DNA of 64,000 bases, taken from Paraburkholderia tropica (lineage in GTDB: Bacteria > Pseudomonadota > Gammaproteobacteria > Burkholderiales > Burkholderiaceae). The translations under genes and the position numbers were made by a program. A model generated the notes under the pieces. That model was given only the letters and a program-made list of their open reading frames with translations, was not told the DNA's origin and searched no databases. This document shows, piece by piece, positions 19,742 to 27,444 of this stretch (position 1 is the stretch's first letter; each line of letters opens with the position of its first letter). The stretch covers positions 1 through 64,000 of the forward strand of contig NZ_CAJZAR010000048.1 in NCBI RefSeq assembly GCF_914484835.1, given 5' to 3'.

Positions 19742-20067
19742 GGTACGTCTCCATTTTTCGATTGCTGTCCGCGCGTTTCCGATGCGAAACACGCGGATTT
19801 CCGTCTTCTTTCCGATTGGAAACAGGGCGTCGTGGTGTCGATCCGCGATCGGCCGATGTGTCGCTGCACATGTTCGTATATCGAACGTCTTATGCGTTTT
19901 ACGAACAGCTAACGGAAGCTGCGGACTATGGAGCGGCCGCTTCATAGCGTCAACCAAGGGATAACCCGAGGCGCCGCCGCGCTCAATCTGGACGGCGGCC
20001 CGCGCGTTTTAGGTGTTTACCCGTAAGCGTATTGTCAGACCGCTATCGGTATGTCGATAATGCTCTC
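19742..20067. other. Divergent regulatory gap between MHS transporter and IclR genes
   Basis: 326 bases with no supported gene. It holds a 15-bp palindrome (19872-19886), an additional CGAAC half-site at 19902-19906, and a second loose inverted repeat (tatcg...cgata) just before the IclR start. These fit an autoregulated divergent promoter. Confidence 0.6.
19872..19886. promoter_or_regulatory. Candidate IclR-family operator
   Basis: Perfect palindromic half-sites GTTCG and CGAAC separated by TATAT. IclR-family regulators such as PcaR and PobR bind 15-bp sites of this general shape. It lies in the divergent gap between the MHS transporter and the IclR gene. Confidence 0.55.
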
Positions 20068-20811
20068 ATGGATGTGAAAACTGCAGTCCGCGTCTTCGAT
20101 GTGATCAACCTCTTTGCCGAAGTCCGGCAACCGATGATCTACAGCGAAATTGCGCGTCGAACCGAGATCCCGCTTTCGAGCTGTCATGCCCTGTTGCAGA
20201 CGATGGTGGCCAAGGGCTACCTCTACGCGCCGGGCGTGAAGGCGGGCTATTACCCCACTCAACGCCTGCTGCATGTCGCGCGCGACATTTGCAGCGAGGA
20301 CCCGTTGACGCTGATGTTCCAGCCGCTGCTCTCGGCGCTGCGCGACGCAACCGGCGAAACCGCCGCGCTCGCCACGCTCGCGGGCAATCGCGTCGTCTAT
20401 CTCGACGTGATGGAGTCGCGCCAGAAGATCCGCTACAGCGACGAGCCCGGCGGCTTCATGTCGATCGCGAGCGCCGCGGGCAAGGCGCTGCTCGGCGCGC
20501 TCGCGCCCGCCGCGCGCCGCAAGCTGCTCGACACTTGCTCGCCGCCGCTGCTTGCGACGGACGGACGCGAAATCGACCGCACCGTGTTCGAGCGCGAAGT
20601 CGAGCAAGGCGTGATCGACGGCTGGCATCGCTCGACGGGCGAAAGCGTGGAAGACGTGGCCGGCCTCGCGCGCGGTTTCCTGATTCATGGCGAAGCGTTC
20701 GCGCTCGTCATCGGCGCGCCCAAGGCGCGGCTCTTAAAAAACGAGCAGCACGCCGTGCAGGCGCTGCTCGAGGTGTACGCACAAATCCCGCCGTCGCTGC
20801 TCGCGATCTGA
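20068..20811 (+). CDS. IclR-family transcriptional regulator
   Basis: 247 residues. An N-terminal winged HTH (about 5-65, IYSEIARRTEIPLSSCHALL) is followed by an IclR effector domain (about 80-245), with conserved-looking segments TGETAALATLAGNRVVYLDV and GKALLGAL. ATG at 20068 is preferred; an in-frame TTG at 20032 would add 12 residues. It is divergent from the MHS transporter and upstream, on the same strand, of the cyclase-SDR-dehydrogenase-AtoE operon, so it is the likely local switch for both. The effector is unknown. Confidence 0.88.
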   Translation: MDVKTAVRVFDVINLFAEVRQPMIYSEIARRTEIPLSSCHALLQTMVAKGYLYAPGVKAGYYPTQRLLHVARDICSEDPLTLMFQPLLSALRDATGETAALATLAGNRVVYLDVMESRQKIRYSDEPGGFMSIASAAGKALLGALAPAARRKLLDTCSPPLLATDGREIDRTVFEREVEQGVIDGWHRSTGESVEDVAGLARGFLIHGEAFALVIGAPKARLLKNEQHAVQALLEVYAQIPPSLLAI

Positions 20812-20875
20812 GCGCGCCGCCGCGGCCTTCGCCGCGCACGGAAGCGGGAAAAGTGCGGGAATGGAGGAAGACAGC

Positions 20876-21928
20876 ATGCGTTGGAAGAACCGGCCGGAAG
20901 GCTCGAACTGGGGCGACTTCGGTCCCGACGATCAGTTGGGGCGTCCCAACCTCATCGGCACGGAACAGGTGCTCAAGGGCGCGCGCGAGATTCGCGCGGG
21001 CCTGAGCTTCACGCTCTCGCTGCCGCTCGATTTTCCGGGCGACAGCAAGCTGAATGTGCGCCGCCATCCGCCGGTGCTGCGCCCCACGTTCCGCGACGGC
21101 CTGCCCTATGTGAACTTCCCGTTCGCGCGCAACGAAGCGGGCGCGACCGACGTGGTCAGCGACGACCAGGTGCTGCTCTCGCTGCAATATTCGACGCAAT
21201 GGGACGCGCTTGCGCACGTGGGCGCGCGCTTCGACGCCAATGGCGACGGCGTGGCCGAAAGCGTCTATTACAACGGCTATCGCGCGAACGATCACATCGT
21301 CGGCCCGGTGGACTATCGCGCGGAAAACAACTTCGCGCCGCACGCCTGCGGCGGCGATCACAGCCACGCCGACGTGCTCGGCATCGAAAATCTCGCAGTG
21401 AAAGGCATGCAGGGCCGTGGCGTGCTGATCGATTTCGCCGCGCATTTCGGCCGCGAATTCCGCACCGTCGGTTACGACGATCTGATGCGCGTGATCGAAG
21501 CGGACAAGATCGAAGTCGAACGCGGCGACATGCTGGTGCTGCGCACGGGTTTCGCCGAAATGGTGCTGGAAATGAATCGCCAGCCCGACGAAGCCGCGCT
21601 CGCGAGCCATTGCAGCGCGCTCGACGGCCGCGACGAGAAACTGCTGCAATGGATCACCGATTCGGGCATCGCCGCGCTGGCCGCCGACAACTACGCCGTC
21701 GAACGCTATCCGGCGCGCACGCCCGCCACGCCGGGCGAGCATCCGCTCATGCCGCTGCATCATCACTGTCTGTTCAAGCTGGGCCTGCCGCTCGGCGAAC
21801 TCTGGTATTTGCGCGATCTCGCGCTGTGGCTGCGCGAGCACGGACGCACGCGTTTCATGCTCACCGCGCCGCCGCTGCGCCTGCCGGGCGCGATGGGTTC
21901 GCCCGTCACGCCGGTCGCCACGGTTTGA
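20876..21928 (+). CDS. Cyclase-family hydrolase (PF04199)
   Basis: 350 residues of the cyclase/kynurenine-formamidase-like metal-dependent hydrolase superfamily. The expected metal-binding area is around SLQYSTQWDALAHVGARFD, with further conserved His/Asp in HACGGDHSHADVLG and RGVLIDFAAHFG. The long form (about 350 residues, with the WDALAH motif) is an uncharacterised subgroup, distinct from the shorter kynurenine formamidases. SD GGAGGA is 7 bases before the chosen ATG. First enzyme gene of the operon; by family logic it could open a lactone, cyclic amide or ester. Substrate unknown. Confidence 0.82.
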   Translation: MRWKNRPEGSNWGDFGPDDQLGRPNLIGTEQVLKGAREIRAGLSFTLSLPLDFPGDSKLNVRRHPPVLRPTFRDGLPYVNFPFARNEAGATDVVSDDQVLLSLQYSTQWDALAHVGARFDANGDGVAESVYYNGYRANDHIVGPVDYRAENNFAPHACGGDHSHADVLGIENLAVKGMQGRGVLIDFAAHFGREFRTVGYDDLMRVIEADKIEVERGDMLVLRTGFAEMVLEMNRQPDEAALASHCSALDGRDEKLLQWITDSGIAALAADNYAVERYPARTPATPGEHPLMPLHHHCLFKLGLPLGELWYLRDLALWLREHGRTRFMLTAPPLRLPGAMGSPVTPVATV

Positions 21929-21996
21929 TTCGAATTTCGATTCGATCCCTTTTAGTTAGCATTCCTGCTATTTTCGATTGACCGAGATTGACCGAC

Positions 21997-22698
21997 ATGG
22001 CTAAAGAACGAGTTCTGATTACCGGCGGCGCCGCCGGCATCGGCGCGGCATGCGCCGCGCGCTGCGAAGCCGACGGCTACGAAGCAGTCGTCATCGACCG
22101 CATGGGCGACGGCATCATCGCCGACCTCTCCGATACGCAAGCCACTGCCGCCGCGCTCGAACGCGCGCTGGAAGGCGGCCCGATCACGCGCCTCATCAAC
22201 AACGTGGGCGTGGTGCTGCCCGCCGACGCCGAACATCAAACGCTCGACGAACTCGAACGCGCGTGGGCGCTCAACGTGCGCTGCTCGCAGCAATGCATGC
22301 AGGCGCTGCTGCCGGGCATGAAGGCGGCGGGCTTCGGGCGCATCGTCAACATGTCGTCGCGTGCGGCGCTGGGCAAGGAATTGCGCACCGCGTACTCGGC
22401 CACCAAGGCGGCGCTGATCGGCATGACGCGCGTGTGGGCGCTCGAACTGGGCGCGTTTGGCGTGACCGCGAACGCCATCGGCCCCGGCCCGATCCGCACG
22501 GAACTCTTCGACCGCGCCAATCCGCCGGGCGCGCCGCGCACGCAGGCGATCATCGACGCCGTGCCCGTCAAGCGCGTCGGCACGCCCGACGACGTCGCGC
22601 ACGCGGTCTCGTATCTGCTCGACGCGCGCAGCGGTTTCGTGACCGGCCAGGTGCTCTACGTGTGCGGCGGCATGACCGTCGGCGTCGCGGGAGTCTGA
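21997..22698 (+). CDS. Short-chain dehydrogenase/reductase
   Basis: 233 residues of the classical SDR family: TGGAAGIG at the N-terminus, NNVGVV, the catalytic Ser in NMSSRAALGK, Tyr/Lys in AYSATKAAL, and a C-terminal GQVLYVCGG. It probably oxidises a secondary alcohol with NAD(P)+. The stop overlaps the start of the next gene (TGATG), a coupled arrangement. The start is taken at MAKERVL; no strong SD is visible. Second enzyme of the unassigned pathway; substrate unknown. Confidence 0.85.
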   Translation: MAKERVLITGGAAGIGAACAARCEADGYEAVVIDRMGDGIIADLSDTQATAAALERALEGGPITRLINNVGVVLPADAEHQTLDELERAWALNVRCSQQCMQALLPGMKAAGFGRIVNMSSRAALGKELRTAYSATKAALIGMTRVWALELGAFGVTANAIGPGPIRTELFDRANPPGAPRTQAIIDAVPVKRVGTPDDVAHAVSYLLDARSGFVTGQVLYVCGGMTVGVAGV

Positions 22699-23711
22699 TG
22701 ATGTCATCGACCTTGGCCCACGCCGTGTCTTCCACGGACGCCACGCGCCGCGCGGGCATCGTCGGCGCGGGCAGCATCGGCGTGGCCTTCGCCGTCGTGT
22801 TCGCACGCGCGGGCTGGCGCGTGCGCCTGTTCGATCCCGACGCGCAGCGCCGCGCCGCCGCGCCCGCCGAAATCGCGCTGCGTCTCGACGACCTCACGCG
22901 CTTCGCGCTCATCGACGAAAGCGCCGCGCAGATCGCCGCGCGCGTGGAGATCGTCGATACGCTCGAAGCCGCGGCCGCCGACGCCGATCTCGTGCAGGAA
23001 TGCGCGCCCGAGCGCACCGAACTCAAGCGCGAGTTGTTTGCGCAACTCGACCGCGCCGCGCCCGCGCAGGCGATCATCGCGAGCGCCTCGTCGTTTCTCG
23101 CAGCATCGAAATTCGTCGACGAAAGTTTGCCGGGTCACGCGCGCTGCCTCGTCGCGCATCCGGGCAATCCGCCCTATCTCGTGCCCGTGGTCGAGATCGT
23201 GCCCGCGCCCTTCACCTCGGCGGCGGCCACCACGCGCGCCATCGCGCTGTATGGCGAAGCGGGCCTCATGCCCGTGCGCGTGAAGCAGGAAGTCGCGGGC
23301 TTCATCTTCAACCGCCTGCAAGGCGCGGTGCTGCGCGAAGCGTATTGCCTCGTGCGCGACGGCGTGGCGTCCGTCGACGACATCGACACCGTGATGCGCG
23401 AAGGACTCGCGCCGCGCTGGTCGGTGATCGGCCCGTTCGAAACCGTCGATCTGAATACGCGCGGCGGCATTGCTTCGCACGCGCAGAAGATGGGGCCGTC
23501 GTACGAACGCATGGGCGCCGAGCGCGGCCAGCACGATCCGTGGACGCCCGAACTCGTCGCGCAGGTGGAAGCCGCGCGCCGCGCCGCACTGCCGCTCGAT
23601 CAATGGGACGCACGCGTGGCCTGGCGCGATCGCCAGCTGATGCAACTCGCGCGCCAGCGCAAAACCGCTTCGAACAAGGACGCCGACACCCCGACCCAGC
23701 GCGACGACTGA
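22698..23711 (+). CDS. 3-hydroxyacyl-CoA dehydrogenase family, lambda-crystallin/L-gulonate 3-dehydrogenase type
   Basis: 337 residues. It has an N-terminal Rossmann domain (GIVGAGSIGVAFAVVFARAG, about 18-38), then QECAPERTELKRELFAQLD, the catalytic His region HPGNPPYLVPVVE, and a helical C-terminal domain with EVAGFIFNRLQ. This pattern resembles mammalian CRYL1 (L-gulonate 3-dehydrogenase) and carnitine dehydrogenase more than FadB. It should therefore oxidise the 3-hydroxy group of a free hydroxy acid or small CoA ester to a 3-keto product. The start overlaps the preceding stop (ATG-ATG). Followed after 67 bases by an AtoE-type carrier, consistent with keto or hydroxy acids as substrates. 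Confidence 0.82.
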   Translation: MMSSTLAHAVSSTDATRRAGIVGAGSIGVAFAVVFARAGWRVRLFDPDAQRRAAAPAEIALRLDDLTRFALIDESAAQIAARVEIVDTLEAAAADADLVQECAPERTELKRELFAQLDRAAPAQAIIASASSFLAASKFVDESLPGHARCLVAHPGNPPYLVPVVEIVPAPFTSAAATTRAIALYGEAGLMPVRVKQEVAGFIFNRLQGAVLREAYCLVRDGVASVDDIDTVMREGLAPRWSVIGPFETVDLNTRGGIASHAQKMGPSYERMGAERGQHDPWTPELVAQVEAARRAALPLDQWDARVAWRDRQLMQLARQRKTASNKDADTPTQRDD

Positions 23712-23778
23712 ATCCCAAGCCCGCGGCACGCACCGCGAGAGAGACCCAGAATTACTACGAATTGACAGAGACACAGCC

Positions 23779-25107
23779 ATGCAAAGAGTCACCGCCTTCT
23801 TCACCGAGCTGATGCGCCGGTACCTGCCCGATCCCTTCGTGTTCGCGATCGGCCTCACGTTGCTCACGATGGCGCTTGCCGTGATCGTCCAGGGCCAGGC
23901 CGTCACCGCGCTCACGACGAGCTGGGGCAAGGGCTTCTGGGCGCTGCTCGCGTTCACCACCCAGATGGCCGTGATTCTCGCGATGGGCTACGTGCTCGCG
24001 ACCGCGCCGCTCACCGACCGATTTCTCAACCGCCTCGTCTCGCACGTGAATTCGCCGCGCATGGCGATCATCGTCGCGACGCTCGTGGGCGGCATCGGCA
24101 GCTATCTGAACTGGGGCTTCGGTCTCGTGGTGGGCGGCATCGTCGCGCGCAAGCTCGCGATGCGCGTGAACGGCGTGCACTATCCGCTCATCATCGCCTC
24201 GGCGTATAGCGGCTTCACGCTCTATGGTCTCGGGCTCTCGGCCAGCATTCCCGTGCTGATCTCGACGAAGGGCCATCCGCTCGAAGCGCAGATGGGCGTC
24301 ATTCCGTTGTCCGAAACGATTTTCTCGCCGACGATGCTGATCACGAGCCTCGTGACCATCATCACGCTGCCGCTGCTGAACGCGTGGCTGCACCCGAAGG
24401 CGGGCCAGCCCGTGAAGGAAATCGACCGCACGCTCGAAGCGCAGTCGAAAGCGGAAGCACCCGCCATCGACGTGGACGAAGGCAACACGCTCGCCAACCG
24501 CCTGAACAACAGCCGCGTGCTGAGCTACGTGATCGGCCTGATCGGCATGGGCTATGTGGCGCTGCATTTCGTGCAGGGCGGCAGCATCGACCTGAATCTG
24601 ATCAACTTCTTTATTCTGTTCCTCGGCATCCTGCTGCTCGGCACGCCGATCCGCTATGTGGAGAAGCTCAACGAAGGCATCCGCACGATCAGCGGCATCA
24701 TTCTGCAATATCCGTTTTACGCGGGCATCATGGCGATCATGGCGTCGTCGGGGCTCGTCAACACGCTTTCCGAAGCGTTCGTGAAAGTCGCCACGCCGGC
24801 CACGCTGCCGTTCTGGGGTTTGATCAGCTCGTTCGTCATCAACTTCTTCGCGCCCTCGGGCGGCGGCCACTGGGTCATTCAAGGCCCGTTCATGATCGAG
24901 GCGGCGAAGACCATCGGCGCGTCGGTCGGCCATACGTCCACCGCCGTGATGCTCGGCAACGCCTGGAACGATCTGGTGCAGCCGTTCTGGATTCTGCCCG
25001 CGCTCGCGCTGTCGAAACTCAAGCTCAAGGACATCATGGGCTACACGGTCATCATGATGATCTGGATCGGCATCGTTTATTCGGCGGCGATTCTCATCTG
25101 GGGCTAA
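23779..25107 (+). CDS. atoE: Short-chain fatty acid transporter, AtoE family
   Basis: 442 residues and about 11-12 membrane helices, matching the AtoE/TIGR00366 family. Landmarks are RYLPDPFVFAIGLTLLTMAL at the start, GSYLNWGFGLVVGGI, a central hydrophilic loop around residues 205-240, FFAPSGGGHWVIQGPFMIEA and LGNAWNDLVQPFWILPALAL. AtoE carries acetoacetate and short fatty acids in E. coli. Here it is in the operon with a hydroxyacid dehydrogenase but no CoA-transferase, so the true substrate may be a hydroxy or keto acid. The family is sure, the substrate is not. Confidence 0.9.
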   Translation: MQRVTAFFTELMRRYLPDPFVFAIGLTLLTMALAVIVQGQAVTALTTSWGKGFWALLAFTTQMAVILAMGYVLATAPLTDRFLNRLVSHVNSPRMAIIVATLVGGIGSYLNWGFGLVVGGIVARKLAMRVNGVHYPLIIASAYSGFTLYGLGLSASIPVLISTKGHPLEAQMGVIPLSETIFSPTMLITSLVTIITLPLLNAWLHPKAGQPVKEIDRTLEAQSKAEAPAIDVDEGNTLANRLNNSRVLSYVIGLIGMGYVALHFVQGGSIDLNLINFFILFLGILLLGTPIRYVEKLNEGIRTISGIILQYPFYAGIMAIMASSGLVNTLSEAFVKVATPATLPFWGLISSFVINFFAPSGGGHWVIQGPFMIEAAKTIGASVGHTSTAVMLGNAWNDLVQPFWILPALALSKLKLKDIMGYTVIMMIWIGIVYSAAILIWG

Positions 25108-25150
25108 GACGCTTCTTCGCTCGCACCATTCGAATCAACAGGAGTTCACG

Positions 25151-25435
25151 ATGCTGTTTCTCGTTCACATGCAGGTCCAGATTCCGGCCGACACCGACAA
25201 GGCTTTCGCCGACGCGCTGAAGGCCGAGGAAAAAGCGTTCTCGCAAAAGCTTCAGCAGGAAGGCAAATGGCGCCATCTGTGGCGCGTGGTGGGCGAGTAC
25301 GCGAACTACAGCGTATTCGATGTGGAATCGAACGACGAACTGCACACGATGCTGTCCGCGCTGCCGCTGTTTCCGTTCATGAAGATCAGCGTCACGCCGC
25401 TCGCGCAGCATCCTTCGGCCATTGCGCCCAACTGA
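25151..25435 (+). CDS. Muconolactone delta-isomerase-like protein
   Basis: 94 residues, the size of CatC. The N-terminus MLFLVHMQVQIP and the segments KAFSQKLQQEGKWRHLWRVVGEYANYSVFDV and ALPLFPFMKISVTPLAQHPS fit the muconolactone isomerase fold (ferredoxin-like, homodecameric in CatC). SD AGGAG precedes the ATG. No catA or catB lies nearby, so a role in catechol degradation is not supported locally. Isomerisation of a different unsaturated lactone, or an oligomeric accessory role, is possible. Confidence 0.75.
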   Translation: MLFLVHMQVQIPADTDKAFADALKAEEKAFSQKLQQEGKWRHLWRVVGEYANYSVFDVESNDELHTMLSALPLFPFMKISVTPLAQHPSAIAPN

Positions 25436-25451
25436 ACGGAGCACGACTGCC

Positions 25452-25748
25452 ATGCCCTTTCTGATCGAAACCTTCGACAAGCCCGGCCACGCGCACGTGC
25501 GCGCGCGCGAGCGCGATGTGCATCTCGCGTTTCTCGAAGACAACAAGGCGCTGCTGCTCGCCTGCGGCGCAAAGCTCAACGACGACGGCAGCAGCGCGGG
25601 CGGCGGCATTTATATCGTCGATGTAGAAACGCGCGAGGAAGCCGAACAGTTCATCGCCCAGGACCCGTTCTGGAAAGTGGAGTTGTTCGAGCGCGTGAGC
25701 ATCGTGCGCTGGCGTAAGGCCTATGTGGACGGCACCTGCTATCTCTAA
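25452..25748 (+). CDS. YciI-like protein
   Basis: 98 residues of the YciI/YCII family, a ferredoxin-like fold related to muconolactone isomerases and to chloromuconolactone dehalogenase (ClcF). The segments LEDNKALLLACGAKLNDDG and EEAEQFIAQDPFWKVELFE are typical. MPFLIETFDK is the start (GGAG upstream, slightly long spacing). It is the last gene of the operon, 16 bases after the isomerase-like gene. Two related small folds side by side suggest a lactone or enol intermediate (inference). Confidence 0.78.
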   Translation: MPFLIETFDKPGHAHVRARERDVHLAFLEDNKALLLACGAKLNDDGSSAGGGIYIVDVETREEAEQFIAQDPFWKVELFERVSIVRWRKAYVDGTCYL

Positions 25749-25810
25749 GCCCGCCACGGATTTGAAGCATTAACCCTCGGACGGCGCCGTTCCTGTACGG
25801 CGCCGCGTTT

Positions 25811-25850
25811 GGCCCGGCGCGCACCCTCCAGCACGCACGGGCCGTTTTTT
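25811..25850 (+). terminator. Terminator of the AtoE operon
   Basis: The arms ggcccg (25811-25816) and cgggcc (25838-25843) are followed by GTTTTTT. The loop is long (21 bases). A second GC-rich hairpin without a T-run lies just upstream (acggcgccg arms, 25781-25806). The T-run touches the stop codon of the convergent NCS1 gene. Confidence 0.55.
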
Positions 25851-27297
25851 ATTGCACCTTGTACTGCGCTTCGACACCGCCCGCCGCTTCCGGCAGAATC
25901 ATTTGCTCAGGCGCGTTCGAACGCGCGAAACGCGTCGCGAAGTAATACAGCGCGCCCGGCACCACGATGCCGACGATCCACGAAATATCCACGCCGCCCA
26001 GCCGATCGACCCACGGCCCCGTATAAAAGCCCGTCGCGACAAACGGCAGCTGCACCAGCACGCCCACCACATAGACCGCGATGCCCACGCTATTCCAGCG
26101 CCCATAGCGTCCGTTCGCATCGAACAGCGCGGGCACATCGTAACGCTCGCGCGTCACGCAGTAGTAGTCGACGAGATTGATCGCGCTCCACGGCGTGAAG
26201 AAAATCAGCAGAAACAGCAGGAACGATGAAAACGCCTTGAGAAACGCATGCTGCCCCGCGAGCGCAATGGCGCTCGACACGCCCACCGTGAGTATCACGA
26301 ACGCGATGCGAGTGCGGCCCGAAATCTCGCGGCGCTGACCAATGCCGGTGAGGATCGCCGCCACCGACATCACGCTGCCGTATGCGTTGAGCGTGGTGAT
26401 CGTGAGTTTGCCCAGTGCAATCGTCAGATAAAGAATCCACGCAATCGCGCCCGTTGCGCCGAGCCCCACGACGAAGGCCACCTCGTGACCGGCGAAGCGG
26501 TCGCCCGCGAGCGCGGCGGCGAACACGCCAAAGGTCATCGCCACTTGCGCGCCGAGCACGGTCCCGCAGAACACCGCGAAGAACGTCTTCAGCGGCGAAG
26601 TCGATTTCGGCAGATAGCGCGAATAATCGGCCACATAAGGACCATAGGCGATTTGCCACGACGCCGACAACGACACAGCCAGCAGAAACGAGGCAGGCGT
26701 GAAATGCCGGTTGGCCGCGAGCGTTTCCCATGCGGGACCGTGCAGCAGGCTCGCGAACAGATACAGGAACGCCAGCGTGCCGACCACGCTCGCCACACGG
26801 CCCATTGCATGTATCGTGCGGTAGCCGAGCCCGGCCAGCAAGATCACGATGGCCGCGAAGATCAGGATTGCTGACGTATTGCCGACATCGAGCAATTGGG
26901 CAATCGCCTGCCCGGCCAGCACCGTGCCGCCCGCCGAGAACCCCACATACATTACGCACACCAGCACGAGTGGAATGATCGCGCCATAAACGCCGAATTG
27001 CACGCGGCTCGAAATCATCTGCGGCAAACCGAGTTGCGGCCCCTGCGCGCCGTGCAGCGCCATCACCACGCCGCCCAGCAATTGCCCGATGAGCAAGCCG
27101 ACGACCGACCAGAAAACGTCGCCGCCCAGCACCACCGCGAGCGCGCCGACCACGACCGCGGTAATTTGCAGATTCGCGCCGAACCACAGCGTGAACTGGC
27201 TGCGCAGACTGCCGTGGCGTTCGGCGTCGGGAATATAGTCGATCGAGCGCCGCTCGACCAACGATGCTTTTGCAGTACGTGTTGCGGTGCGAGCCAT
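25849..27297 (-). CDS. NCS1-family purine/cytosine-type permease
   Basis: 482 residues and 12 predicted helices. Landmarks are RSQFTLWFGANLQITAVVVG (helix 1), GPQLGLPQMISSRVQFG (the family's conserved loop), WQIAYGPYVADYSRYLP, and a C-terminal TPWSAINLVDYYCV. NCS1 carriers import nucleobases, hydantoins, allantoin or vitamin-like heterocycles by cation symport. The start has AGGAG 6 bases upstream. It is transcribed alone, in the same direction as the acyl-CoA dehydrogenase operon but after that operon's terminator. No nucleobase-catabolic enzyme is adjacent, so the substrate is open. Confidence 0.88.
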   Translation of the reverse strand: MARTATRTAKASLVERRSIDYIPDAERHGSLRSQFTLWFGANLQITAVVVGALAVVLGGDVFWSVVGLLIGQLLGGVVMALHGAQGPQLGLPQMISSRVQFGVYGAIIPLVLVCVMYVGFSAGGTVLAGQAIAQLLDVGNTSAILIFAAIVILLAGLGYRTIHAMGRVASVVGTLAFLYLFASLLHGPAWETLAANRHFTPASFLLAVSLSASWQIAYGPYVADYSRYLPKSTSPLKTFFAVFCGTVLGAQVAMTFGVFAAALAGDRFAGHEVAFVVGLGATGAIAWILYLTIALGKLTITTLNAYGSVMSVAAILTGIGQRREISGRTRIAFVILTVGVSSAIALAGQHAFLKAFSSFLLFLLIFFTPWSAINLVDYYCVTRERYDVPALFDANGRYGRWNSVGIAVYVVGVLVQLPFVATGFYTGPWVDRLGGVDISWIVGIVVPGALYYFATRFARSNAPEQMILPEAAGGVEAQYKVQ

Positions 27298-27384
27298 GCT
27301 TCGCTCCTTGTTGGCGGAACTGCTGAAAGATAAGGTGCGGAAAAAACGGCGTGAAAGACAGGCTTGAATAATTTATATGAACAA

Positions 27385-27430
27385 AAAACCGCATGTGCCT
27401 GACGCGCGAACGTCGCTGCATGTCAGGCAC
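27385..27430 (-). terminator. Terminator of the acyl-CoA dehydrogenase operon
   Basis: A 9-bp perfect stem (gtgcctgac, 27395-27403, with 27422-27430). On the minus strand it is followed by GCATGCGG and then TTTTTT, about 15 bases after the acyl-CoA dehydrogenase stop. Confidence 0.7.
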
Positions 27431-27444
27431 GATCGCCGTGATGC

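Noticed and set aside
25151..25748. Calling the operon a beta-ketoadipate (catechol) pathway because of the CatC-like gene
   Set aside because: No catA, catB, pcaD or thiolase/CoA-transferase genes are present in the operon.
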